The notes under the pieces were generated by a model. That model ran no database searches and was not told the DNA's origin. It saw only the letters and a list, made by a program, of their open reading frames with translations. Shown here one piece after another: positions 44,581-57,338 of a DNA stretch of 64,000 nt. A program made the position numbers and the translations under genes. Each line of letters starts with the position of its first letter. Positions within the stretch are counted from its first letter, which is position 1. The DNA comes from Fragum whitleyi (lineage: Eukaryota > Mollusca > Bivalvia > Cardiida > Cardiidae), in assembly GCA_948146395.1 (NCBI GenBank), contig OX411551.1, forward strand, positions 48,812,854 through 48,876,853. The letters are read 5' to 3'.

Positions 44581-47500
44581 GTAAGTATGATTTTCGGTCT
44601 GACTATTTACCCCGGGAACCCCGGGAAACCCCGGGAAATCGGAATTACCCCGGGAAACCTATATATACATAAATAGGTATCTTGTATCAATAATTTCTAT
44701 CACTGATTTAAATAAACACAATTTTTTATAATTCATAATCAAACTTTAATGTTCTACATGAAAGTTATACGAAATAGGTCATGTAAAAAAATCCTTCTCG
44801 TACCCCGGGAATCCCCATTAGTGTACAAAGGCCACTAGGATATTCTTCATCACAATTTTAATAGGAATTAACCTAGTTCATAAGTCATTGAACGGAGACA
44901 TATCTTTGGATGTAGAAATCCTTGATTCTTAAAAAGTATGGGCTGAAACACCCCTGGTCCCGAAGTTAACAAATGTATCATGTTCCCGTGGTATTTCCTG
45001 AATTACCCCGGGTCCCATTATGTTGACAGACAAGCGAAGAAACGTTTCCCGGGTTAGACATATCGATTTCAATTACCCCGGGTACCACGAAGTAAAATAT
45101 TCTATCTCAGGGAAAATTCCCGGGGTACTGATTTTAATGATTTGCGATGACGATTTACCGGGACTTTGTTTCAACTATTTCAATCTAAATTACCACGGGT
45201 CCCTAGAAGTTAACGTTCCGTAGGATTCCCGGGATATGTTGTTTAATAGAATTACCCCGGGTCCTGCAATTGGCAGTTTCCATGGATTTTACTATCGATA
45301 TTAATTATTTTATACATTCCGTCTATGTAAATGCACCTAGAGAAGATTCCCGGGGTATTGGTTTTAAATGCATTTATTATTGTGTGAAATACCCCGGGTC
45401 CCAAAAGCATTCATTGTTCGAAGATTCATTATCAACATTCGTTTTTTTTCTGTACATTGATTAAATGCGACAGTTAAAGTCAATACCAGGTTTAGTGAAT
45501 CAAACTACATGCATACACAAATAAAAGTGTCCGTCTAAACATATTTACGCAGGCCCGAATAGAAAGATAGACTATTATGTTTCAGGTAAGGAGACTTATA
45601 TGAAACTACAACATGTTGTTAAATGATTTGAGTGGCGACCATCACATCGAAGTTTAAGAATTTCGACATAAGCCAACATTCACTGTTTATTACCTATTTT
45701 CTCTATCATGAAATAAACTTGCCTGGAAAATTAATTCAAATTTTCTCTCTTATCCATAAGATAGATGCTTCAAATCAAAAAGTCGTCTGACCAACAAAAT
45801 CAGTCACTTTTGCACGGACATTTTACTAAGCTGTTGTTACGGCGTTTAGGTTACCAACCTACGAATTCCATTTTGTTTCACGTCCAAAATTTATCTAATG
45901 ATCCGACAAATGACGAACAATATTAATTAGCGATTATCATTAAGATAATAATTCATGCATGCCAATATTGTCTTATCTGTTGGTACGACGTTAAGGCTGT
46001 CCGCTCACCATTTACTTTTTGGTTGTTGTCCAAAATTATTGATGTTGTAAATAATGATTTAATATATGATACTATTAACCTTTCGCTATCAAATTATAAT
46101 TCATATTCTGTCATGCGTTCAGGATGCTAAAACGTTTGCAAATGTTAATTATTCATGAAAAAAGAAATCAGCACCGTAGCGGTCGCCCTTAAGTTCAGTT
46201 CTTCTTGAGCAATTAATTTGCATCACGGATACAGCTTATTTAAGGATTTCAAACAAATTGCGATTTAATTATATGAAGCGGTATCATTCCTGTTCAGGTC
46301 ATCAAATACTCGCTCATAAAATAAATGGAAATTACATTCGCAAACCATTTGGTCGTCGTTTAGAATGGTAACACGTTTGAGAATGTTATCTCGATTAATT
46401 TTATGAGCGAATATTTGATTACAGGTGATGTCATAATGTCAATTGGTGAGCAATCTAAAAAGAACCTATTTACAATCATTTAATCGAGTGATTGGTGAAG
46501 CTATTTGGTTCATTGATGATAGAAATATCGAAACTACAGAATTGTTTTGTACTGTAACGAAGTTTGGCTCGGTGACGAATCAGTCTAGGTCATTCAGTCT
46601 GCAATCCTTCCTTTAGAGCTTCGACTTCCACGGACAGATAATTACTACCTCTGAGAAGATAAGTATCTTAATTGGGCTATACCTTCGTATAGACCAAATA
46701 CATTTCTCGTTAATATTTGACTAATTACCCCGGGACTCTTATGTCCCCTGTGTGTATACAAAAAAATGACTAGTTACCCCGGGAATTGCATACGCAGGCG
46801 AGAGAAAATGCGATAACGATAACTCGTGTATTTATTCTTATTCATATTAAAGTCTTTTTTAAAAGAAAATTGGACCTTTTTTACCAATAATGATTAATTG
46901 TACTTAATTCGGTGCTTATTCCCATGAATGTTTAGGATTAATCTAGGTCATATTGATAAACTCTCTCGGGGTAACTATGAACAACAACCATTCGTCGGAT
47001 ACATAGCTTCCCGGGGTAATTCTCTTAGAAGCGCACAATACTCTAATTTTCGAAATTTTTGCAATGAAGAAAAAAATGAATAGCTTAAGTCTACAAAAAG
47101 TCCGGGGTTAGAGTATATGCAAACACCAAAACGCGTTAGTCTGAATACAAAAGCGTTGGTAGAATTACCCCGGGTTCACTAAAGTTAATGTTGCCAGCAT
47201 TGCAAGATTCCCGGGGTAAATGTTCAAAGCGATTTCAATGATGTGAAGCTTTAGGTCGGGCCCAAATGAGTTTATTTTTATTTTTTAACATGAAGGAGAT
47301 TCCCGGGGTAATTTCATGGCGTTTTCATTTGTGCTAGATTATCCCGGGTCCTGTCGAGGATGTGTTTAAATCATAGAATATATTCCCGGGGTAAGTGTGT
47401 AAGCGTTTTGAACAGTTTTGCTAGAAATACAACAGATCCCGGTCATCAATTTAGTATTGCAATCATTGTGGTGATATTCCCAGGTTAAGTTACCAGCGGT

Positions 47501-50500
47501 TTCAGTGATGATAGAATTATTCCAGGTCCCATAAAGTTTGCGATACCATTTTAGAAAATCTTCCCGGGGTTGGTTCATAGTGATTTCATTGATGCAATGA
47601 TGCCTTATATTTGGTGTTTACATAATTGAAATGATTCCCGGGGTATTGTTAATTGAGAAAAAATACTGTTAATATAAACTTTGGCAAAACAAGTTCATTG
47701 TTAAAGACGTAGAAATTCTCCCGGTGTTAAAATTTAAAACGATTCTAATATTGATAGAATTACCCCGGGTCCCACTTAAAAATGTTGTAAAACCAGGAGA
47801 AAACGTCATGCGTTCTTCGTAATTAAGTGGAAATACATGAGTATATTGAAATCTTTTTCGCAATCAAAAGAGATATTTTCATTAATCACTCGTGCAAAGT
47901 GCATTTTATAGGACAAACATATCCTTTGTATACTAATATTGGGTTTCCCGGGGTAATTCCGATTTCCCGGGGTTTCCCGGGCTTCCCGGGGTAAATAGTA
48001 AGACCCTATGATTTTAGATATTTTTCAATCGGTCCAAGAACGGATTTTTCATATTAATTTTGTTTCTTTCTGGTCTTTCCCACTTGTTTACAAGCAAGAA
48101 ACGGCCCTGCGTTCAGGATGCCAAAACATTGCAAAATGCGCACCACCATTATACTGTGAGTAAGTACATGCCTAATTAAAACAAGAGGGCCATTGGCCCT
48201 AAAGCGCTCACCTGATGCATGGCTAAACAAAAGTCAAAGAGATCAAGAAGAAAACATTTCAGTTAAAACTGTTGCCTCTAAAATGTTTTTGTTCTATCAA
48301 ACTTGTGTAAGATTTCAAGGCAATTTCGAACTTGACCTAGGTTTCATACAAACATATTGACCAAGTTTCAAGATAATTGAGTTAACATGTTTTCTTCTTT
48401 TTAAGATTTGACCCCTTGACCCCAATTTTGACCCCACTTGACCCAATTTTGAACATGACTGAGATTTGATGGAGACAAACATGTTTCAAGACATTTGGAC
48501 CAAAGATGTGGCTTCTAGATTACACACAAGGTTTTCCCAAGATTTGAACCCTTGACCCCATTTTTGGCCCCACTTGACCCAATTTGAACCTGACTGAGAT
48601 TTGATGGAGACAAACATTCTGACCAAGTTTCAAGACATTTGAGCAAAAAAATGTGTCCTCTAGAGTGCACACAAGATTTTTCTAAGATTTGACCCCTTGA
48701 CCCAATTTTGACCCCACTTGACCCAATTTCAAACTTGACCGAGATTTGATGGAAACAAACATTCTGACCAAGTTTCAAGACATTTGGGCCACAAATATAG
48801 CCTCTAAAGAGCACACAAGGTTTTTCAAAGATTTGACCCCTTGACCCTATTTTTTACCCTACTTGACCCAATTTCAAACTTGACTGAGATTTGATGGAGA
48901 CAAACATTCTGACCAAGTTTCAAGACATTTGGGCCAAAAATATGGCCTTTAGAGCGCACACAAGGTTTTTCTAAGATTTGACCCCTTGACCCCATTTTTG
49001 ACCCCACTTGACCCAATTTCGAACTTAACCGAGATTTGATGGAGACAAACATTCTGACCAAGTTTCAAAACATTTGGCCAAAAATATGGCCTCTAGAGAG
49101 CACACAAAGTTTTCTTAGATTTGACCCCTTGACTCCATTTTTGACCCCACTTGACCCAATTTCAATCTTGGCCGAGATTTTATGGAGACAAACATTCTGA
49201 CCAAGTTTCAAGACAATTGGGCCAAAAATGTGGCCTCTAGAGAGCACACAAGGTTTTTCTAAGATTTGAGCCCTTGACCCCATTTTTGACCCCACTTGAC
49301 CCAATTTCAAACTTGACTGAGAGATTTGATGGAGACAAACATTCTGACCACGTTTCAAGACATTTGGCCAAAAATATGGCCTCTAGAGAGCACACAAAGT
49401 TTTTCTAAGATTTGACCCCTTGACCCCATTTTTGACCCTACTTGACCCAATTTCAAACTTGACTGAGATTTGATGGAGACAAACATTCTGACCAAGTTTC
49501 AAGACATTTGGGCCAAAAATATGGCCTTTAGAGCGCACACAAGATTTTTCTAAGATTTGACCCCTTGACCCCATTTTTGACCCCAATTGACCCAATTTCG
49601 AACTTGATCGAGATTTGATGGAGACAAACATTTCCACCAAGTTTCAAGACATTTGGGCCACAAATGTGGCCTCTAGAGCGCACACAAGGTTTTTCTAAGA
49701 TTTGACCCCTTGACCCCATTCTTGACCCCAATTGACCCAATTTCGAACTTGATCGAGATTTGATGGAGACAAACATTCTGACCAAGTTTCAAGACATTTG
49801 GGCCACAAATGTGGCCTCTAGAGCGCACACAAGGTTTTTCTAAGATTTGACCCCTTGACCCCATTCTTGACCCCACTTGACCAAATTTCAAACTTGGCCG
49901 AGATTTGATGGAGATAAACATTCTGACCAAGTTTCAAGACATTTGGGCCACAAATGTGGGCTCTAGAGTGCACACAAGGTTTTTCTAAGATTTGACCCCT
50001 TGACCCCATTTTTGACCCCACTTGACCCAATTTGGAACTTAACCGAGATTTGATGGAGACAAACATTCTGACCAAGTTTCAAGACATTTGGACCAAAACT
50101 GTGGCCTCTAGAGTGCACACAAGGTAAAGTTTGACGACGGACGATGGACGACGGACGATGGACGACGGACGACGGACGACGGACGCCGGACAGCAGCCCA
50201 TCACAATAGCTCACCTTGAGCACTTCGTGCTCAGGTGAGCTAAAAAGTGCAAGATAATACCAGTGAGGATATTTGGCTGTTTGGCCGAATACAGACAATA
50301 CAGACAATTGCAAACCCAGCTTTATCCACAAGTACACTAGGGAAGTAGGGGGTATAAATTGCAAACAATTTGCTCTTTTGTCATCCTGAATGGTTACCAG
50401 TCAACTCGGCCCATCAAATAACTCGTCCTGGTCAACTCAGCCCCAATATATAGTCTATAGTACCATTGATTATTTTTCATAAATTATGTTCAAGTTATGC

Positions 50501-53500
50501 TATTATACCTTACTAGGTTTATCTTTATTTTTTAACTATATATTCTTTTGTCTTTTAAATGATATCTTATCGAATCATTGTTTGATTATGCATGATTTTA
50601 AGAATGGTCCTTAAATTTGATTTTATCTTTTCTATATTTACTGATGCATACCTAAATTTCTTATTACTGATTGAAGATTGATTTTTTTGTATTTGTAATG
50701 TAAATACTGAATAAATGATAAAAAAATAAGGGGGCTTTGGCTTAAAATGAAACTGGGGCTGAGTTCTAAGTTGGGCCGAGTTGAAAATGGGTCGAGTTGA
50801 CCAGTCACCTCCTGAACAAAGAGCAGGGTTTTTTTTGCGTGTGTGAGATCTGTATGGATTTTATGGAGGTAGATTTTGCTATACTGCAGGTCATTCAGGC
50901 CTATAGTTCACAGAAGTACTTATTTTACAAATCTGTCCAGTTCTAAAAAACAATTGCCTTTCCAATACTAAAATCTGTATTACCAAATGGAAAACATTGT
51001 AGAAGCAATATCTACTTTTCCAACAATGTTTTCGAATTTATCCCATAAATTGCTTAATTTCAAACATGTTTTCATCTAGTCTCTGTTGTTACTTGTGAGT
51101 AGCCGCAATATTTAGGGATAACAGTTCCTTCAGGCTGTTGGCAAAAAGTAGTTTTTTTTCAAACCTTGTTGTATGCGTGTGTGATTTATAAAAAGTATTG
51201 ATTTAATCCTGAAAATAAATCAATCTATTGGCAATTTTTGCAATTTTCAAGTGAGTGGTAATTCACCTATGATGATCTGATAGATATTTATTTTTAATTC
51301 ATTTCACAATAACCTCTTCTTCTGAAAATGTCATCATATGATATAGGGTAGTTGGTTGCATATAAGACTCCATGGGTGACGCGGGATTGATCCTTGGTGG
51401 TTGCACATATCTTTTTTGACATTAATATCCAACAAATGTGTGGATATTTGTAAACATCGGTGGGATAGTAGCTTGATGATCAGGAATATTATTGTAAACT
51501 GCTAGAGAAAATTCAAGTAATTTATAGTAAATTGCTCATATTGCTGCAATATGACTGTCAAACTGTTAAAAGTGATTCATGCTCCACCCAATTTACACAA
51601 ATCTTCTGAATCCATACCTATTTAAAATGTTCTTTAAATCAGGTGCAGGTGAAAGTGTTAAGCGGTTATGTAGTATTAGATCCCCAAGTGGTGTGACTCC
51701 AAAAAGTAAAAGAACATTATTCCTGACACCAAGAAAGACTTCTTCAACATTTAAGACTCCAGTAAAAGTTCAGAGGACTGCAGAAATTGGCACCCAAACA
51801 ATATTGCAAAAAGATTTTGATGTGAAGGTAAGTTTTGAATGAAAAGTCCTTTTACATTTATAACTCTTTGTGAGGATGCTAGTGTGAATCAGATTATGCC
51901 TCTAATGTATTTGTTTTGGGGTAGTGGATACGCACATGTGCATTTAATGATTGGTTTAAACCTTTTTATTTTACATCGATTGGGAAACAAGTTCTTACAA
52001 CATAGATTAATCCCTCTCGATTCTGCTTCCTGGAAAATTCACAATTACTCATGCCGGTTGTGTGCCAATGAAAGAACCAAGATCGATAGCCACTCCCGGG
52101 AATCGAACTCAGGACCTTTGGGTCAAGAGGCCGACGCTCTACCTCTCATTAAATGAGAGTGAAAAGGCCATCGCAGGCTGGATTTTTGTTAATCAAGATA
52201 TCCAAGGGTTAACAAATAAATGTATGGTTATTTTGAATGACAACTTTGACTGACTATTTACATGGTATAATTGGGATGTGACACATCTAGCAAAAAGTTA
52301 CTATCAAGGAACCTAAAATAAATGCTTGAAAAAAGGTTAAAACAGAGGATGCTTTTCTAAAACAGAGACAGGGGATGATATATATTCTCATTCTAGATTC
52401 AGTCTGCCACATACAAATCATTTTTGTCTGTGTACTCTGAGCAGTGTTGACTTTTTTTGCACTTTAAGGGTGGTCTCTATTTGAAAACTTATATTTTTTA
52501 ATACCACCTGTGAAAAATCTGTACAATCAGAAGTATTTTGGGATCAGCTTCATTGCCAAGGATAAATGAACTATCAAAAGTGTGAATTACCCTATATCCT
52601 CAAATAAGAGCACCCTCCCTTATAAAAGTTCGACTGAACAAATGGGTAGGTTTTTGTTAGCCTAAGCATGATATAGGCTAGGAAAGGATGTAAAGGAAGA
52701 AGTGGTGCCAGAAATACCTGGAATCCATTGTAAGTTGCTCCGAGTTCAGCAAAAAACTCTCAGTTACTGAAAATTACATGAATCTTAAGGATTTTGTTAA
52801 TTGTTTGACATTGGTTTCATTAATAAAGTATTCAGAAGAAATTAACCACAGATAGGCAAAGGTCAAAATAAAACATGTAAATTCTAAAAGCTGGACACTA
52901 CTTCTTTGATTAAGCTTGAGGTACAGGCTGATAAAAATGAAACCTGTAATACACTCTGTTGTTCTGTTGAGCAAATATACCTATCAATGAGAGATTGAAA
53001 TATTGCACCACATAATTCAATCAACTTCATGAATTCTGAGGCAAACATTTTTACAACAGGATAGGAATATTGATGTGATGAAACTTTATAAAGTTTAATA
53101 CTTTTTAAATGATCAAAACCATTTAAAGTGTCAAACAATAAAACAATCTATGCTAAGCCTATATGAAATTATTCATGGGTAATGAAATAGACCTGCTCTA
53201 GGGATTAATGTTCAAATGCTAAGCTTTTTAAGACCAAATCAGAAAAAAATCTTTTAAGTTTGTTATAACCACATGGCTCTTGCTTAACCCTTAAACAATG
53301 GTTTTGACTCCCAAAAGTCAAATTTTGACCCTCAACATTTCCTGCAGGGGGTCATTTTGACTCACAGAACATCCAGTGGTGCAACCTTTTCAACATAAAA
53401 GATTATATAAATAAATCATTTTCTTCATACTTTTGCATAAGATCTATATAAATGAAATATGTATTTTGTTTCTGTATAAAGATAACTTTGGATTGTAAAA

Positions 53501-56500
53501 TCTTCATATTTTGCATTTTTTGACCCCTTCAAAACCATTTTTGACCCCCAGAATATTATGGTCAAGGGGTCAATGACTCCGAAATTTAAAAAAAAGGTTG
53601 CACAAGTACTGAGCCTTATCAGTAAGTGATCTGTGCCAATTGTTCTGTTGTTGAAACACTGCAATTGCTTGTAAACTCTTTATCATTCAATATTTACAGA
53701 TTGTGGTGAAATCTGCGAAGAATGTTGAATGCTCCAAAATAATCACAGATAATATAGAGAAAGCAGTTTTGAAAAACATTATGAGTAAAGGAACACATCA
53801 TACTATAGTTAAGCATTTATCTAAGAAAGAGGCATACAGGAACGAATTCACCAAGTTTGTGGGGAGACAAATTACAAGTGAAATGTCCCAACTGTCAAAG
53901 AGATGTTCAACACCATTTAAAGTAAACAGTGTAAACGACTTGACCGGATTTAAATGGGAAGAACAACTACAGATCATTGATGAAAAGCTCCCTACCCTAT
54001 CATCTATACTCAAGTCAGTAATTATGGGAAAGAAGAAAAGAGAAGTAAGGCTAGCGGTAGCTGTCAGTATTCTTCTATACACTAGATGCCAACTCCTTAA
54101 TCTACTACAGTTTGTCCTTGGACTGGTATTGGATAGTTCAGGCTTGAATAAACAGGTAAAAAGCTATCAGCACAATAAAGTATAGACATGCACTCAATGT
54201 TTTAAGAAAGGATCCAACCAAAATGGTCTTTTTGGCCATCTTTTTTTTATACAGTCTTCACATGTTTAATAACTATATTTTTGCTTTAGAACAAAACTCC
54301 TGACCTGTACATGTTTTAACTTATTAGAATATGCTGTACAGCATGACATAATCATGTTGTGTAGAAAGGTTTGGCAGTCAGAATACATTTACATTCACTT
54401 TGATATTAGCCATCACTACCTGCTTTCTTCTAAATAGAATCAGAGAAAAACTTGTCAAACTTGTTGAAATGTCGCAAAATTTGGAAATTCTTATGAAACA
54501 GAATTTAAATTCAATAGGATAAGGGTTAGTTTTCTAATCTTTTTTTTTTTATTTTTGGTTTGATAATGAATAGCTGAAGCAGTTTTAAGCAATCCATACT
54601 CAATCAATATTGGTGACTATATATATTACAAGCAATATTTCATTCAATACATCATTGATTACTGAATATTGATTAAATACATTTTGTCAATAATATTGTC
54701 AATAATATTGATAGTGATTTTAACTAAAGTAGCTACACAAAGTTGTAGTTTGATCATCTAAAAACTTTTTGAATGATGAGGAATACAGTGGCTAAAATTG
54801 GTAGAAATTCACAAGGAGTACAGACATCATCCATTATTATTTAGACAATCAAGTAATTGCTTATTTTGCCCCTCTTCGAAGAAGAGGGCGTATATTGCTA
54901 TGCACTTGTCAGTCGTTCAGAAGGTTGGTCTGTCAGTCCATAGACCGATCTTTTCCGGTTCATATCTCAGAAAGTATAATAGCTATTGCCATGAAACTTT
55001 GTGGGTAAATAGATTACATCAATTTAAAGTACAGTGCACAAAAAATGTAACTCTACCTTGCTTTTTTGAGTTATTTCCCTTTGTTGAATTCTATAACTTG
55101 ATTTTTGTCGGAAGCATATTTGAAAAAAATGAATATTCAAGCTAGAATCATGAACATGCATAGGTGGCTAGATCACATCAAGGAGAAGTGAAGTGCACAA
55201 GAAACATAACTCTACTAATCGTATTTTGTGATTTTTTGCCCTTTGTTAATTGGCAAAAAATATGCCATTGACCTGCACTTATTGGAGGCATAAATGTTTT
55301 ACAAACATATCTTGTTGCAATTTATTTTTACCCATTTAGGCATTATGTTTTCAAGTATAAATTCTTAACCATATGCTGTTCACAGCATGTTGGAAAGTAG
55401 ACTAAGATTAGCCTGCACTAAAGTATAACCCAATCTTAGTCTACTCTGCCTGCTCTCTACCCTGTTAATTATTTCAGAAAACCTTGAGTTTTACTAGTTA
55501 AAATGTACCAAAATGTGGAAATTTGTTTGAAACAATATTAAATTTCTGTAAGGACCAAGAAAATGATAAAATGTTTCAGGGATAATACAACTATTTGCTT
55601 TTAATTGATATAGGGTCTCAACATCATCCATGATCTTGGTTTGTCTGTATCTGCCACCAGCCTTAGGAATAAAAAGAAAAAGCTTATGGAGCTGCAACAA
55701 CAAAGAGTGGGAAATCTGATAGATGCTTTCAAGCAAAAGACAGCGAAAACCATTGAAATCATTGGGGACAATTTGGACATATCCATTGCACCAAAGGTCA
55801 TGACTATTGACAGGCAAAGAAAAAGCCTGCATTGGTTTCTTACTATGGTGAAAGAACGACGCGTCACATATGAAGATCTAAACATCGAAGGACCTCCTCC
55901 AGCCCAAACCAGTATTTTGAATGTTCCAGCATACCATTACATACCATCTGAAGAGCAGATGCTTTCTGTAAAGAAGAACTTTGTGTTTCATGTTGCTCAA
56001 ATTCTTCTTAAATACATTCATTTCATACAGGATGCCAACATTAAGTATCCTGAATATATAAGCCATCCTTTCATTGAAAAGACTAAGACAAAATCTAAAG
56101 TTCTCAATTGAGATTTAATTGAAGAAAGCGAAAACTCAAACGCTGGAATGATAACAATTCTAGAAAAAGTGCATGAAATGGTTGTACCACATGTAAACAA
56201 CGAAATAAGTCAGCAGATCGTATTTGGAGGAGATGTTCTTACAAATATTCGAGCATTTACTGCACAGGAAGCCATGCAGAATAACGACTCTCCATTGGAC
56301 TGTGTCCTTGGCTTGATACACCGACCTGAAGGGCTACACAGACAATTCAACTTCCTATCAGTAATGCGATATTGTTGAAGAAGTTCTTGTTCTGAGTTCA
56401 TGTTAGTAGTTTTGTTATAATCATTTGATTTTCAAGAGTCCATCAATAATTTTGTGAACAAATTTCACCGGTTGAAAAAATCAACTAAATGGAACAAAAT

Positions 56501-57306
56501 TGAATATTAACAAACATCAACCTTCTTGAAGGGTATGACTTACAATTAATGCCTAATGTCATCCTTGGTGACATTATCACTCATTGATGATGTCATGTTA
56601 AGCGCATTTGTTAGAAAATGATGTCTCTATTCATTTACAAATTACCAGTTGCATTTAAAAGAATATAAGTAACTTGGAAGGTTGCTGGGTTAATCAAATG
56701 GCAGTAGTGTAAATTATATGCACTAGGATAAAAGCAAATGAGTCAGATGTTATTAAGGCAATGACTTGAAAATGTCAGAGATAACAAATGTTTGTTTTAT
56801 AGAAAAAAAATAAAAAAGAAATCACGAAATTATTGATGGGTCCCAATATTGTTATCTGTTTTGAAACCAAAAAGACTTATGCTATTATCATCCACTTGAC
56901 GCCATCCATATTTTTTGGCAATGTTGTTTTGAATCTGCAGGAACTTAATTTCACTAGGATATCTTGCTTTGTTACTACCTAAGATATCGGAACTGGGCAT
57001 TGGTGTTGACTTTTACAAAAGCAACGCATGTGTTGGAACAAATCCAGCTGCTGTCATTTTGCAGCTGGTAGAGCATCGGACTGTCAATCTAGTGGTCCCA
57101 GGTTCGATCCCTGAAGAGGGCACTCATTCTTTCCGACTTATTTGTCTCTCACCAATGGGTTGATAAACGTAGACCTATGTGAGATAGCAGCTGGAGGCTA
57201 TGAAGGATGTGATGGTCGACTGTTGAGAGAAATAACAGGAAAACATTGTTAGGTGCTCCAGCCTCTGCGATATAGCTGAAAAAATGTTGAAAGCGGTGTT
57301 TTACTC

Positions 57307-57338
<32 letters not shown>

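Noticed and set aside
48515..50364. Chain of minus-strand frames of 85-133 codons with repeated peptide
   Set aside because: A by-product of the 145-bp minisatellite. The period is not a multiple of three, so frames shift each unit and no continuous protein exists.
56109..56111. Selenocysteine at the in-frame TGA
   Set aside because: The family is not a known selenoprotein group and no SECIS-like element was recognised downstream; a nonsense change is simpler.
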